Assembly (NCBI RefSeq): GCF_024029675.1
Contig: NZ_CP097121.1
Span: 1,426,001 to 1,490,000, forward strand
DNA length: 64,000 nucleotides
Source: Fructilactobacillus carniphilus
GTDB lineage: Bacteria; Bacillota; Bacilli; Lactobacillales; Lactobacillaceae
Direction: 5' to 3'
The notes below the pieces were generated by a model, which searched no databases, was not told the DNA's origin, and worked only from the letters and a program-made list of their open reading frames with translations. Positions 26,027 through 36,130 of the stretch are shown in pieces (positions within the stretch are counted from its first letter, which is position 1; each line of letters starts with the position of its first letter). Made by a program: the position numbers and the translations under genes.

Positions 26027-26071
26027 AAAAAACACTTCCACTTTGCGTAATGCAAACTGGAAGTGTTTTTG
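26027..26071. terminator. Bidirectional terminator
   Basis: Long stem AAAACACTTCCAcTTTGC with its complement GCAAAcTGGAAGTGTTTT between convergent genes. Confidence 0.9.
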
Positions 26072-26072
26072 G

Positions 26073-26480
26073 TTAGCGATAATAACGATGTTGTTTCAAC
26101 AACTGCTCCGAACGTTGGTCGTACGGTTCATAACCAAGATTTTGCGAGTGACGGAAGTACATTAAGTTGTAAATCCCACACCACAAAAAGTTAAAGAAAA
26201 CCCCGAGGGCGTAAGAAGCGGTTGCTAAGTCGGTTCGAGTGAGATAACTATATAGCATGGTGAAGCCGGCTTCAATCCCGAGCATACAGAAAATGTTATA
26301 CCAGTCACCTCTAAACCAAGCCGGTAGGATTCCAAAAAACAGCGCAGTAAAGGATAAACCGACCTTGTTAATCCGCACCCGTCCGTCCTTGCGGTAGACC
26401 ACCGCGTAGTTATCCGGGAGCATGGTTAGCAGTTGTTTTAATTGGTCATCATCTTCGTCATTAAGGTTAAATTGATTCAT
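26073..26480 (-). CDS. DUF2628-like small membrane protein
   Basis: 135 residues from the ATG with AAGGAG 7 nt upstream. A charged N-terminal 45 residues precede three hydrophobic segments (about 47-120). The pattern of an INKVGLSFTALFFGILPAWFRGDW block resembles DUF2628 proteins that are predicted to sit in the membrane near the pole or division machinery; no activity is known. It is only 12 nt downstream of the rRNA methyltransferase gene and probably cotranscribed. Confidence 0.7.
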   Translation of the reverse strand: MNQFNLNDEDDDQLKQLLTMLPDNYAVVYRKDGRVRINKVGLSFTALFFGILPAWFRGDWYNIFCMLGIEAGFTMLYSYLTRTDLATASYALGVFFNFLWCGIYNLMYFRHSQNLGYEPYDQRSEQLLKQHRYYR

Positions 26481-26492
26481 AAACAATCTCCT

Positions 26493-27899
26493 TTATTTCA
26501 GAGTTAATTTAACCACAATTTCGACGTGTGCCGTTTGCGGTAGCATGTCGACGGGTTGTAAGTAGTCAACGGTGTATTCCTTGGTTAACTGGACCAGGTC
26601 CTGGGCCAAGGTGGATTGGTTGCAGGAAACGTAGACAAATTTCCGGGGTCGGGTGGCGAGAATGGTATCAATCAATTTTTGATCCAAGCCGACCCGGGGC
26701 GGATCAACTACGAGCGCATCGGGATACCACCCCGCTTGTTCCCATTCGGGCAAGAGTTCTTCGGCCTTTCCGGTAAAGTAGTGGGCATTTTCAATCCGAT
26801 TGGTAGCGGCGTTTTGATTAGCATCTTCCACTGCTTCCGGAATCGTTTCCATTCCTCGGACCTCAGCCACTTGATTAGCCAAGGTCAGTCCAATGGTTCC
26901 GACTCCCGCGTAGGCATCAACCAGCCGATCAGTTGAGGCTAATTCTAACGCTTGACCAGCTAAGTCATAGAGCTTGGGGGTCATGATGGAGTTTAATTGT
27001 AAGAAAGCCCGGGCCGAAAGGGAAAATGATAAGCCCTTGATTTTTTCGGTGATCGTCGGACTTCCAGCCAATCTCATGGTCTGTTCACCCCAAATTAGCG
27101 GAGAAGTACCGGGATTGACATTGTGCATGATTGACGTCACTTCCGGGAGTTCTTCGGCAATCCGCCAGATTAACTGGTGTTGTTTTAAAAGCTTCTTAGA
27201 GTGCGTAATAAAAACTAGTTGTACCTGATCGGTGTTTCGAGCGGCCCGTACCACAATCGTCTTTAAAATCCCGGTGTTAGATTCTTCGTCATAGGTCGGA
27301 ATCTGGAGGTCTTCTACCATCCGGACCACGGCGCGCATGACCTTCATCGTGAGTGGGTCTTGAACCGCGCAGGTTTCCATGTCGACCACTTCGTGTGTCC
27401 CTTCTTTATAAAGCCCAGCAATTATGCGACCGTCTTCATCGGTCCGAATTTGAAATTGGGCCTTATTCCGGTATTCATACGGATCTTGCATCCCAATCAC
27501 GGGGCGCACGTCGTATTTTTCAAACCCCCGGGGATGAAAGCGACTGAGGGCTTGTTTGACTAAATCCCGTTTAAACTTTAACTGTTGGGGGTAGTCGAGC
27601 ACTTCAAGTTCTAAACCACCGACTTCGTTGGCGTAGGCGTCACGAGGAGCAATCCGGAACTGACTTTTTTTATCAATTTGTTGCAGCGTTCCCCGAAGGT
27701 AGCGCGGTTTAATTTCACTAATGTCAGCCTGGACGACTTCCGTCGGGAGGGCGCCGGGAATGAAGATTAATTTGCGGCGGTAGTAACCGACCCCTTCGCC
27801 GTTAATGCCAAGTCGTTTGATGGTAACGGTCACGCGTTGGTGCAGTTGCACCTGGACGTCTGTGGACCGCTGGTGAGACTGGTTTCGTTGTTTTTTCAT
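26493..27899 (-). CDS. 23S rRNA (uracil-5)-methyltransferase RlmD/RlmCD family
   Basis: 468 residues. An N-terminal TRAM RNA-binding domain (about residues 15-75, VTVKRLGINGEGVGYYRRK) is followed by a SAM-dependent methyltransferase domain with DAYAGVGTIGL and DPPRVGL, and the catalytic cysteine in VSCNQSTLA. The family methylates U747/U1939 of 23S rRNA or U54 of tRNA. The iron-sulfur cysteines of E. coli RlmD are not evident, as is usual in Firmicutes. GGAG precedes the ATG. Confidence 0.92.
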   Translation of the reverse strand: MKKQRNQSHQRSTDVQVQLHQRVTVTIKRLGINGEGVGYYRRKLIFIPGALPTEVVQADISEIKPRYLRGTLQQIDKKSQFRIAPRDAYANEVGGLELEVLDYPQQLKFKRDLVKQALSRFHPRGFEKYDVRPVIGMQDPYEYRNKAQFQIRTDEDGRIIAGLYKEGTHEVVDMETCAVQDPLTMKVMRAVVRMVEDLQIPTYDEESNTGILKTIVVRAARNTDQVQLVFITHSKKLLKQHQLIWRIAEELPEVTSIMHNVNPGTSPLIWGEQTMRLAGSPTITEKIKGLSFSLSARAFLQLNSIMTPKLYDLAGQALELASTDRLVDAYAGVGTIGLTLANQVAEVRGMETIPEAVEDANQNAATNRIENAHYFTGKAEELLPEWEQAGWYPDALVVDPPRVGLDQKLIDTILATRPRKFVYVSCNQSTLAQDLVQLTKEYTVDYLQPVDMLPQTAHVEIVVKLTLK

Positions 27900-28032
27900 T
27901 TTTTCTCCTTATGTAACTAATCCGTTTAATTATATCATTTCTAGGCGTGTTCCCGCAGGGGTTGGCTTCTAGTTGGAGTCATGGGTAAATCAGCGTATAA
28001 TTAAAAAAGATTTAAGAAAAGAGGAGATTGCC

Positions 28033-28689
28033 ATGCATCAGTTAGAGACACAAGCATTGTGCTATACGATTGACGATCGTAACATCATTAACAACATTAA
28101 CTGGTCGATTGATCAAGGCGCCGTGGTCACGATTACTGGTCCTTCCGGAAGCGGGAAATCGACCTTTGTCAAGCTGTTGGCGTCATTACTAAACCCCACT
28201 AGTGGGACGATTACCTTTGCAGGCAAACCGATTACCGAACTAGATCCAATTGCGTATCGACGCGAGGTTTCGTATGCGGTGCAACAGCCAACCTTGTTTG
28301 GTGATACCGTGCGGGAAAACCTCGAGTTTCCGTACCAAATTCGCAAGCAACCGTTTGACGAACAGCACGCCATCCAAGCGCTGAAGACGGTGGATCTCGG
28401 GGAAGCGGACCTAGATCGCCAGGTTACGAGCTTGTCGGGGGGAGAAAAACAACGGGTTGCATTACTGCGGAACGTGCTCTTTCCGCCGAAGATTTTAATT
28501 ACGGATGAGGTTACCACTGGCTTAGATAGTGATAGTAAAGAAAGTGTTCACAAAATGCTGGATTATTTTAACCAGAAGTACCAAATGACGGTCATCATGA
28601 TTACGCACGATGACGAAGAAATTCAGGCGGCCCAACATCTCTACCAAATCAAAGCCGGTCAAATGGAGGAGGTTGCTAAACATGCATAA
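28033..28689 (+). CDS. fetA: ABC transporter ATP-binding protein FetA
   Basis: 218 residues from the ATG after GAGGAG. Walker A GPSGSGKST is at residues 37-45, the signature LSGGEKQR near 137 and Walker B ILITDEVT follows. With FetB it forms an iron-homeostasis exporter in E. coli; Gram-positive homologues are less studied. The last 8 bases overlap the start of the fetB gene, indicating translational coupling. Confidence 0.88.
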   Translation: MHQLETQALCYTIDDRNIINNINWSIDQGAVVTITGPSGSGKSTFVKLLASLLNPTSGTITFAGKPITELDPIAYRREVSYAVQQPTLFGDTVRENLEFPYQIRKQPFDEQHAIQALKTVDLGEADLDRQVTSLSGGEKQRVALLRNVLFPPKILITDEVTTGLDSDSKESVHKMLDYFNQKYQMTVIMITHDDEEIQAAQHLYQIKAGQMEEVAKHA

Positions 28690-29443
28690 TCTAATTGTTT
28701 CTAATACGGCCCTCGCGTTAACGGCGGTCTTTGTGGTCTTTGCCATGTGGATTGGGTACCGGGAACACCTGGGCATTACCAAGGACTTGATTGTTGCTAC
28801 GATTCGGTGTGTGATTCAGTTATTCGTAGTGGGATACGTGTTAAAGTACGTGTTCCAAGTCAACAACTGGTTGCTCACCATGTTGCTAATCTTAATCATC
28901 ATCTTCAACGGGGCTTATAACGCGCGGGGTCGTAGTGGTGGCTTGCGAAATGCCTTTTGGATTTCATTAACGGCGATTGCCACCAGTACATTAGTGATTT
29001 TACTGGTACTGGTGCTTGACGGTGCTTTGAAGTTCATTCCTTCCCAAATTATTCCAGTCTCGGGGATGATTGTTAGTAACTCAATGGTTTCGATGGGCCT
29101 CTGTTTCCGGACAATGAATTCGATGTTTAAGGACCGTCGTTCCCAGGTTTTGGAAATGTTAGCGTTGGGAGCAACCCCGATGATAGCTAGTAAAGGGATT
29201 ATCCGTGATGCCATCAAGACGGGGCTCCAACCCACAATTGATAGTGCCAAAACGGTGGGACTCGTAGCATTACCCGGGATGATGTCTGGGATGATCTTTG
29301 CCGGAGCTGATCCAGTATTAGCCATCAAATACCAGATTATGGTGACGTTCATGCTTTTGGGGATCACCTCAATTAGTTCCATTATTGGGTGCTACTTAGG
29401 CTACAAGAGCTTCTTTAATCAACGGGATCAATTAATTCGCTAA
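28682..29443 (+). CDS. fetB: FetB/YbbM-family membrane protein
   Basis: 253 residues with about seven hydrophobic segments. Diagnostic blocks are RCVIQLFVVGYVLKYVF near residue 42, NARGR near 80 and LPGMMSGMIFAGADP near 197. It is the permease partner of the FetA ATPase. ATG start preceded by GGAGG inside the end of fetA. The ferric iron export role is known only for the E. coli pair. A bidirectional terminator follows. Confidence 0.88.
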   Translation: MHNLIVSNTALALTAVFVVFAMWIGYREHLGITKDLIVATIRCVIQLFVVGYVLKYVFQVNNWLLTMLLILIIIFNGAYNARGRSGGLRNAFWISLTAIATSTLVILLVLVLDGALKFIPSQIIPVSGMIVSNSMVSMGLCFRTMNSMFKDRRSQVLEMLALGATPMIASKGIIRDAIKTGLQPTIDSAKTVGLVALPGMMSGMIFAGADPVLAIKYQIMVTFMLLGITSISSIIGCYLGYKSFFNQRDQLIR

Positions 29444-29452
29444 TGGATATTA

Positions 29453-29487
29453 AAAAGGAGTAACTCGTTATGAGTTACTCCTTTTTG
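29453..29487. terminator. Bidirectional terminator
   Basis: AAAAAGGAGTAACTC/GAGTTACTCCTTTTT between convergent genes. Confidence 0.92.
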
Positions 29488-30128
29488 TGGGTTTGGTGTT
29501 TTTCGTGGTAGAGATAGGCGCCCAGGATGAGGATGATAATCAGGGCCAGCACCACGAAGCGAATTAAGCGCGAAAAGCCAATTGGATCCGTCGTGGTAGG
29601 GCTGATAATGGGAAACAAGATGAGCGGATAAAAGAGGATCAGCCACAAGAGCACGGTGAGTACAATCGTAGCCCAGGTCGGTAACCGTAAGAAGAAGCGC
29701 ATCATGAAGGGACGAGTAACGAGCCAGCCAAAGCCCCAGATGTAGGCCACGGCCAACAGTAAGCTTCCTACGTTGAGTTGCAAGTGAGGAATCAGTAGGA
29801 CTGGAACACACAGGGCGATTACCAACCAGAAGGTTACTATGCACAGAAAATGTAAAAGAGACTTCGGTTTGAGCTTTTGGGCCTGGGTTAATTGATAAGC
29901 CAAAATTTTCGGATTCATCTGAAAGGTAGCCTGTCCAGATTTGCCCTGTTTTTGTCCGTCTAAGAGCCGATAGAGGATTCCTAGTAGTTCGGATTCAATC
30001 TCCGTTTCGTGGACAAAGAGGCTGAAGAACCGGACGTAGAACAGCAGGGATTGATAATAACGCTGATGAGGTTTGTCGAGCTTGGCTTGTAAGTTAGCAT
30101 TTTGTTGGCTCAATTGATTGTATTTCAT
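29475..30128 (-). CDS. DUF1129-like membrane protein
   Basis: 217 residues. The first 90 are soluble and helical and include LLDGQKQGKSGQATF, which fits the DUF1129/DUF1048-type pattern; the remaining residues contain four hydrophobic segments and a charged tail. The family is common in lactic acid bacteria and has no known activity. Its 3' end lies within the stem of the shared terminator. Single gene. Confidence 0.68.
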   Translation of the reverse strand: MKYNQLSQQNANLQAKLDKPHQRYYQSLLFYVRFFSLFVHETEIESELLGILYRLLDGQKQGKSGQATFQMNPKILAYQLTQAQKLKPKSLLHFLCIVTFWLVIALCVPVLLIPHLQLNVGSLLLAVAYIWGFGWLVTRPFMMRFFLRLPTWATIVLTVLLWLILFYPLILFPIISPTTTDPIGFSRLIRFVVLALIIILILGAYLYHEKHQTHKKE

Positions 30129-30214
30129 GAGCAGACTCCTTTACTAAGTAATTTGGTTCATTATATCATTTCTGAACCCGCTTTGAACGGTTGGCTCAGT
30201 TTAAAACTGTAAAC

Positions 30215-30243
30215 AAAAAGCCCCTCCTAGGAGGGGCTTTTTG
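30215..30243 (-). terminator. Terminator of the opp operon
   Basis: AAAAAGCCCCTCC/GGAGGGGCTTTTT immediately after oppF. Confidence 0.9.
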
Positions 30244-30246
30244 TGG

Positions 30247-31167
30247 TTATTGATACTTTTTGGCAGTCGCTTCGTCACAGTAGAGGAAGTGGCCGGGTTT
30301 TACTTCACGGAGTTCCTCGCCTTCCTTAAACGGATGCGAGTGATCAAACTCTTTAACGTGATGATTGCGTTCTAGTTCTGGATCAGGAACTGGAACCGCT
30401 GATAGCAGGCTCTGAGTGTAGGGGTGGAGCGGATGGTTATAAACTTCTTCCGTTTCCGCCATCTCGACGATTTTACCCTTGTAAAGCACGGCAATTCGGT
30501 CACTGATGTACTTCACCATCGACAAATCGTGGGCGATAAACAGGTAGGTTAATCCTTGTTCTTCCTGAATGTCTTGTAACAGGTTGACCACTTGGGCTTG
30601 AATTGAAACATCAAGGGCCGAAATCGGTTCGTCGGCAATGATGAAGTCAGGTTGTACGGCTAATGCGCGGGCTATCCCAATCCGTTGTCGTTGTCCCCCA
30701 GAGAATTCGTGGGGATATCGGTTGGCAAATTCAGGGTTCAAGTTAACCTTCTTGAGTAAGTCGGCTACCTGACGATCCCGGTCTTCGCTGTTTTGGGCCA
30801 GGTGATGAATGTCAATTCCTTCGGCAATGATGTCCTTAACCTTCATCCGGGGGTCTAAAGAAGCGTAGGGATCTTGGAAAATCATCTGCATCTGCTTCCG
30901 GAAGTCCTTGAGATGTTTGTTTTTTAATTTCGCAATGTTTTCATCGTGAAAGTAAACGTCACCACTGGTTGGATTGTACAGCCTAATGATACTTCGGCCG
31001 GTGGTGGTTTTTCCGGAACCAGATTCACCCACTAAACCAAGGGTTTCACCTTCGTAGATGTCAAAGGAAATGTCATCCACGGCCTTGACTTCATCCTTTT
31101 TGCCTTCGTTAAAGTACTGCTTTAAGTGTCGCACCTTTACGATTGGCTTTTGTTCTGAATTAGTCAT
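30247..31167 (-). CDS. oppF: Oligopeptide ABC transporter ATP-binding protein OppF
   Basis: 306 residues from the internal ATG that follows GAGGTG. Walker [10 protein letters not shown], signature [14 protein letters not shown] and Walker [13 protein letters not shown] are present, with the C-terminal oligopeptide-family extension ending in YHPLHPYT-like [11 protein letters not shown]. Last gene of oppABCDF (minus strand); its start overlaps oppD by 8 nt. Powers import of peptides in the membrane complex. Confidence 0.94.
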   Translation of the reverse strand: MTNSEQKPIVKVRHLKQYFNEGKKDEVKAVDDISFDIYEGETLGLVGESGSGKTTTGRSIIRLYNPTSGDVYFHDENIAKLKNKHLKDFRKQMQMIFQDPYASLDPRMKVKDIIAEGIDIHHLAQNSEDRDRQVADLLKKVNLNPEFANRYPHEFSGGQRQRIGIARALAVQPDFIIADEPISALDVSIQAQVVNLLQDIQEEQGLTYLFIAHDLSMVKYISDRIAVLYKGKIVEMAETEEVYNHPLHPYTQSLLSAVPVPDPELERNHHVKEFDHSHPFKEGEELREVKPGHFLYCDEATAKKYQ

Positions 31168-32212
31168 GTTGTTCTTCACCTCGCAGTTCTTTGTACTTTG
31201 CAAACCGCTTTTGAATTGATTCTGGCGGAGTTACCTTGGGAGCGCGGGGATCGAGCAGCCAGGTAGCGGCGTAGTGGGTGTCCGTCACCTTAAAGAAGGG
31301 TGGTTGTAACCGTTCGTCAATCTTTAGGGCATAGGGATCCCGGGGAGCAAACGCATCCCCCTTGGGTGGGTTAATCAAGTTAGCTGGAGTTCCGGGAATG
31401 GCTTTCAGTCGTTGACCTTGAATGTCTAGGGTAGGCATTGAGTCGAGGAGTCCCCACGTGTAAGGGTGCTTTGGATCGTAGTAAATTTCGTCCGTCAATC
31501 CGTATTCAATGATCTTTCCGGCATACATCACGGCGACCCGATCAGCAATTCCGGCTACCACTCCTAAATCGTGGGTGATGAAGATGATGGAAGTTCCAAT
31601 CTTCTTTTGCAGGTCCTTTAATAAGCTAATGATTTGAGCTTGCACAGTCACGTCCAACGCTGTGGTTGGTTCGTCGGCAATCAGAATTTCGGGGTTATCA
31701 ATAATGGCCATCGCAATCACGATCCGTTGCCGTTGCCCACCAGAGAATTGGTGAGGATAGTCCTTGATTCGTTCCTTGGCGTTCGGAATGCCCACCATTT
31801 CTAAGACCTCGAGCGCTCTTTTCATGGCTTCTTCTTTTGAAGCATCACCGTGAGTAATCAACGGTTCAGCCACTTGCTTACCAATCGTCATGGTGGGGTC
31901 CAATGAGGTCATTGGATCCTGGAAGATCATCGAGATGTCTTTTCCCCGAATCTTATCCATTTCCTTGGGACTTAAATGGAGGAGATCCTGGTCATGAAAC
32001 TGGACGGAACCACCAGTAACCTTGGCGTTCTTAGCGTACAGTTGAATCACGCTACGCACGGTTACTGATTTTCCGGAACCAGATTCACCCACGAGGGCGA
32101 GGGTTTCTCCCTTTTTCAGGTCGAAACTAACGTCTCGGATGGCGTGGACAGTTCCGTTTAAGGTGGAAAAGTCTACTTGTAAATTTTTCACTTGTAAAAT
32201 GTTGTCAGTCAT
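31160..32212 (-). CDS. oppD: Oligopeptide ABC transporter ATP-binding protein OppD
   Basis: 350 residues. Walker [11 protein letters not shown], signature [14 protein letters not shown] and Walker [13 protein letters not shown] are visible, plus the C-terminal [12 protein letters not shown] peptide-transporter extension. GGAG precedes the ATG. It pairs with OppF as the two ATPases of the importer and sits 15 nt after oppC. Confidence 0.95.
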   Translation of the reverse strand: MTDNILQVKNLQVDFSTLNGTVHAIRDVSFDLKKGETLALVGESGSGKSVTVRSVIQLYAKNAKVTGGSVQFHDQDLLHLSPKEMDKIRGKDISMIFQDPMTSLDPTMTIGKQVAEPLITHGDASKEEAMKRALEVLEMVGIPNAKERIKDYPHQFSGGQRQRIVIAMAIIDNPEILIADEPTTALDVTVQAQIISLLKDLQKKIGTSIIFITHDLGVVAGIADRVAVMYAGKIIEYGLTDEIYYDPKHPYTWGLLDSMPTLDIQGQRLKAIPGTPANLINPPKGDAFAPRDPYALKIDERLQPPFFKVTDTHYAATWLLDPRAPKVTPPESIQKRFAKYKELRGEEQHD

Positions 32213-32227
32213 CGGTACTCCTCCTTT

Positions 32228-33253
32228 CTAATCAGATTGTGGGTCAAAGGCGTCCCGCAGGCCGTCCCCAACGAGGTTCGTGGTAATCATAATCAAACTC
32301 AGGATTAAAGCAGGAATCCACATCTGGTAAGGCAGGAAGTGGAAGGCTTTTTGTCCGTCGCTCATCAACGTACCTAAAGAAGCGTTTGGTGCCGGAATCC
32401 CAATCCCGATGAAGCTTAGGAAGGCTTCAAAGAAGATGGCACTTGGAATCGAGAACATCGTCTGAATGATGATGGTCGAACTCAAGTTAGGAATCAAGTG
32501 TTTCCAAGCAATCTTAGTCTTTGATTCACCTAAAGTTTGGGAAGCTAACACGTATTCGTTTTCCTTCAGTTTGAAGACCTGCGCCCGAATCAAACGAGCC
32601 ATGGTAATCCAACCGGTAAAGGCAATCGCAATCGTGATCGAAGTCAAACCTGGTTTCAACACGATTAACAACAAGATTACGACGATGAGGTCAGGAACAG
32701 AAGAAATAATTTCGATAATTCGTTGCATGAACGTATCAACACGTTCGCTGGCTAATCCAGAAACGATTCCGTAAGGAACCCCGATGAAGAGGTCCAACAG
32801 GGTCGCAACGACGGCGACGATAATTGAGAGTCGGGTTCCGTAAAGCACCCGAGCGAAGAGGTCCCGACCTAGGTAGTCGGTCCCAAAGACATAGTAAGTA
32901 CCGTGGGGAACGTGAGCCTGTTTATAGGCGTCCACCGTGTGACCAGCGACCGTTTGCATTCCATTAAAACCAGGAATGTTCAAGTTCCCAATCTTGGGTG
33001 GCAAGTTAGCAAATAAAACGTTTTGCGCGTTTGGATCAGTCGGAACAAAGGCTGGTCCAAGGAACGCGATTAACACGATCAGTAAGAGGATGATTCCGGA
33101 AACCATCGCGATTTTGTTGTGGAAGAGACGCCGTTTAACGTCTTGAAAGTAGGTCCGTGAGTCACCAACGACTTCGCCAGAAATGGGCAAGTTCGATAAA
33201 TCATTGCTGACAAATTGGAATTCACTTTCCTGGGGTGGTAAATTTTGTGCCAT
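32228..33253 (-). CDS. oppC: Oligopeptide ABC transporter permease OppC
   Basis: 341 residues. A soluble N-terminus with one membrane helix (about 47-70) is followed by five helices. The cytoplasmic coupling motif EAFLSFIGIGIP...ASLGTLM near residue 275 is typical of OppC/DppC. Its start shares one base with the oppB stop. A periplasm-side insertion of about 60 residues between helices 1 and 2 (NLPPKIGNLNIPG...) is longer than in E. coli but common in lactobacilli. Confidence 0.95.
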   Translation of the reverse strand: MAQNLPPQESEFQFVSNDLSNLPISGEVVGDSRTYFQDVKRRLFHNKIAMVSGIILLLIVLIAFLGPAFVPTDPNAQNVLFANLPPKIGNLNIPGFNGMQTVAGHTVDAYKQAHVPHGTYYVFGTDYLGRDLFARVLYGTRLSIIVAVVATLLDLFIGVPYGIVSGLASERVDTFMQRIIEIISSVPDLIVVILLLIVLKPGLTSITIAIAFTGWITMARLIRAQVFKLKENEYVLASQTLGESKTKIAWKHLIPNLSSTIIIQTMFSIPSAIFFEAFLSFIGIGIPAPNASLGTLMSDGQKAFHFLPYQMWIPALILSLIMITTNLVGDGLRDAFDPQSD

Positions 33254-34185
33254 TATGCTTTTCCTCCTTTACCAAGTCTAATCCGTGGGTCAATGATTCC
33301 GTAAAGGATATCAACAATCAGAATGATGGAAACCATCAAGACCGAGTAGAAGATCGTCAAGCCCATGATGGTTGGGTAATCATTGGTTAAAATTGACTGC
33401 ACAAATTGATTCCCAATCCCAGGAATCGAGAAGATTGATTCAACTACCATGGAACCGGTCATGATGGAAACAGCCATCGGACCAATTACCGTGATGATGG
33501 GAATTAAGGAGTTTCGAATGGCATGCTTGATAATCACTTGGCGACTGGTATCACCCTTAGCTTTGGCAAGCTCAATGTAGTCACTGTGGAGCACATCAAC
33601 CATTTCCGTCCGCATGTATCGCGCGATACTGGCCAATGGAAAGGCCGCTAAAGCAAGCGTGGGGAGGATGGAGTAACTAAAGCCGTGCCAGAGAGCCACG
33701 GGGAAGAGTTGCCATTTGTAACCAAGGTAGTATTGCAACAGGATGGCTAACACGAAACTAGGGATGGATAATCCTAAGATCGATACAATTGTAGCCGTTG
33801 CATCCACCCAGGAGTTTTTCCGGATGGCAGCGATACTTCCAAGGATGATTCCAAGGACCGTTCCAACAATCATGGCTTGCAGTCCTAATTGCATCGAAGG
33901 TCCAATGTGGTCCCCGATTAATTGCGTAACGGGTTGGTTGTTAAATTGGAAAGATGTTCCCAGGTCACCGTGTAAGAGGTTTCCCATGTAGATAAAGTAT
34001 TGTACGTAGAGTGGCTTATCAAACCCATACTTATGGTTCATCATGGCTAATTGGGCTGGAGACATTTTGGCTTGGTTCGTGTACGGCGTCCCCGGCAACC
34101 CTTTCATCATGAAGAAGGTGATGGAAGCGATAATTAGTAACGTGAGAAACAGATAAAAAATTCGTTTTAGGATGTACTTCGTCAT
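33253..34185 (-). CDS. oppB: Oligopeptide ABC transporter permease OppB
   Basis: 310 residues, six membrane helices. MTKYILKRIFYLFLTLLIIA opening, ARYMRTEMVDVL coupling region near 185 and VVESIFSIPGIGNQFVQSI near 250 are family hallmarks. Forms the channel with OppC. It begins 15 nt after oppA and overlaps oppC by one base. Confidence 0.95.
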   Translation of the reverse strand: MTKYILKRIFYLFLTLLIIASITFFMMKGLPGTPYTNQAKMSPAQLAMMNHKYGFDKPLYVQYFIYMGNLLHGDLGTSFQFNNQPVTQLIGDHIGPSMQLGLQAMIVGTVLGIILGSIAAIRKNSWVDATATIVSILGLSIPSFVLAILLQYYLGYKWQLFPVALWHGFSYSILPTLALAAFPLASIARYMRTEMVDVLHSDYIELAKAKGDTSRQVIIKHAIRNSLIPIITVIGPMAVSIMTGSMVVESIFSIPGIGNQFVQSILTNDYPTIMGLTIFYSVLMVSIILIVDILYGIIDPRIRLGKGGKA

Positions 34186-34200
34186 CGTTTTTAACCTCCT

Positions 34201-35850
34201 TTATTTTTTGTAAACGGCTGCCATGTCATATTGACCATTTGGGGTAATGTTAAAGCCACGCACGTCTGGTTTTGTTAAAGAAGCAGTCGTGTTTTGGTAC
34301 ATTGGGATAATTCCCTGTTCTTGGGTCAAAATGTGTTGCGCGGTTTGCATGTTTTGCCAACGAGCAGTTGGATTGTTGGCATTGGTAGATGTAGCTGCCT
34401 TTTCTTGTTCGTCAAAGGCTTTGTTCGACCATTTTCCGTTGTTTTGCGGGTTGCCGGTCGTTGCTAAGTCTAAGAAGTTGGTTGGGTCAGGATAATCAGC
34501 GTTCCAAGCAGAGGTGGCCATGTCAAAGTCCCCACTGGCTTCCCGTTGAAGTCGGGTCTTAAATGGAACGGAGCTGATGGTCATCTTTAGACCAGGTAAG
34601 TCCTTTTCCATGTTGTTTTGCAGGTATTCAGCGAGTTTCTTGGTGGTGTCGGTGTTATCCGCCGTGAAGGTCAGGTTGAGTTCTTTTTGCCCAGTTTCCT
34701 TCATTCCTTCTTGCCACAGCTTCTTCGCTAAGGTGGGGTTGTAAGCCGTGTACTTGCGATCAGCCATAGCTTGATCGGTCTTAGTAAAGTCCTGCCCAGT
34801 TTGGGGATCCTTGCTCATCTTGCTTGGTACCAGGCTGTGAGCCGGAATCCCGGTCTTTCCTAAGATTACGTTAGAAAGATCGTTTCGGTTGATAGTTAAA
34901 GACATAGCTTGTCGTAACTTGGCGTTTTTCAACGCTGGAATTTTCTTTTGGTTTAACTCTAGGTAGTAAGTTGAGTTCGAAGGATCAGTGCTAAATTCTT
35001 TACTGTTTGATAATTGCCGGGCCGTGTCACCATTCAGGTCTTGGTACCGGTCTAAAACGTTGGTGTCGTAAAGGTTCAAGCCAGTATTTGGATCAGCAAT
35101 GGTGTAGTATTTCACCTTGTTTAACTTCACGTTTTTAGCGTTCCAGTAATTGTCGTTCTTCACATCGGTCCACTCAGTGTCGCCGACCTTCCAGTTCTGC
35201 AACTTGTACGGTCCGTTGAAGACCATGCCCTTGCTGGCTAGTCCGTATTGGTCACCGAGCTTTTCAACCACTTTTTGGTTCAATGGGTAGAATTGGGAAC
35301 TAGCCATCAAAGTGTCGAAGAATGGGATGGGGTGATCCAGGTCAATTTGCAACTTGTAAGGACCCAACGCCTTAATTCCCAGTTGGTCGGGCTTTTTCTT
35401 CCCGGCTGTAATGGCGTCTGCGTTTTTAATTCCACTATAGATGTAGGAATATTGCGAAGCGGTCTTAGGATCCACAATCCGTCGCCAAGCGTACACGAAA
35501 TCGTTGGCGGTTACTGGGTCACCGTTTGACCATTTGGTTTTTTTCAAATCAATCGTGTAGCGTTTCCCATCATTGGTGGGTTTTGCAATTGATTTAGCAA
35601 CAGCCGGTTCTAAGTTTTTACCGGTGAAGCGATATATTCCCTCCATGGTGTTGTTTAAAGACTGAGCTCCATAAGCATCAGTGTTTAAAGACGAGTCCAT
35701 GGTGTTGATGGGAGCTTTGGCACTAACTGAGAGCGTCTTTTTGTCACCGCCATCAGCAGCATGAGCTGGATTAATTAACCCAGTCAGCGTGAGAGCAGCG
35801 GCACCAACGAGCGCAACCGAAATTAGTTTATGGTGCCGAAAAAATTTCAT
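34201..35850 (-). CDS. oppA: Oligopeptide-binding protein OppA without a lipobox
   Basis: 549 residues from the ATG with GGAGG 9 nt upstream (a TTG five codons earlier lies across that site). An SBP_bac_5 extracellular peptide-binding domain with WSNGDPVTANDFVYAWRR near residue 110. The N-terminus has a basic start and hydrophobic core AALTLTGLINPAHAADGG. Where the lipobox cysteine would follow LTG there is Leu, and no cysteine was found in the mature protein. A signal peptidase I site PAHA-AD is plausible. First gene of the opp operon. Confidence 0.93.
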   Translation of the reverse strand: MKFFRHHKLISVALVGAAALTLTGLINPAHAADGGDKKTLSVSAKAPINTMDSSLNTDAYGAQSLNNTMEGIYRFTGKNLEPAVAKSIAKPTNDGKRYTIDLKKTKWSNGDPVTANDFVYAWRRIVDPKTASQYSYIYSGIKNADAITAGKKKPDQLGIKALGPYKLQIDLDHPIPFFDTLMASSQFYPLNQKVVEKLGDQYGLASKGMVFNGPYKLQNWKVGDTEWTDVKNDNYWNAKNVKLNKVKYYTIADPNTGLNLYDTNVLDRYQDLNGDTARQLSNSKEFSTDPSNSTYYLELNQKKIPALKNAKLRQAMSLTINRNDLSNVILGKTGIPAHSLVPSKMSKDPQTGQDFTKTDQAMADRKYTAYNPTLAKKLWQEGMKETGQKELNLTFTADNTDTTKKLAEYLQNNMEKDLPGLKMTISSVPFKTRLQREASGDFDMATSAWNADYPDPTNFLDLATTGNPQNNGKWSNKAFDEQEKAATSTNANNPTARWQNMQTAQHILTQEQGIIPMYQNTTASLTKPDVRGFNITPNGQYDMAAVYKK

Positions 35851-35893
35851 AGTGACTACCTCCAAAAAAAGTTCAAAAACTTAAGTTTTTCTT

Positions 35894-35924
35894 ATTGTAC
35901 CCCCCATGAAAAGCAAATGTAAAC
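35894..35924 (-). promoter_or_regulatory. Promoter of the opp operon
   Basis: On the minus strand TTTACA (35924-35919), 18-19 nt and TACAAT (35899-35894), about 45 nt before the oppA ATG. Confidence 0.65.
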
Positions 35925-36096
35925 ATAAAATATTAATATTCACGTAATTAATGAGGATATTAAGGAATGGTTTGCGAACGCCTGACGGGGAAAGAAAGGC
36001 AATGTTTGCTAATTAGCTGGTTTGAATGCTAATGAGGACAATTGTTCACCTAAAATAGACTCAAATCAGAAAATTAAGGGTAATTACTCATCATAC

Positions 36097-36124
36097 AAAA
36101 AGCAGTTCCACAATTAGAACTGCT
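36097..36124 (-). terminator. Terminator of the amino acid permease gene
   Basis: AGCAGTTC/GAACTGCT stem with T-run on the minus strand. Confidence 0.82.
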
Positions 36125-36130
36125 GCAATG

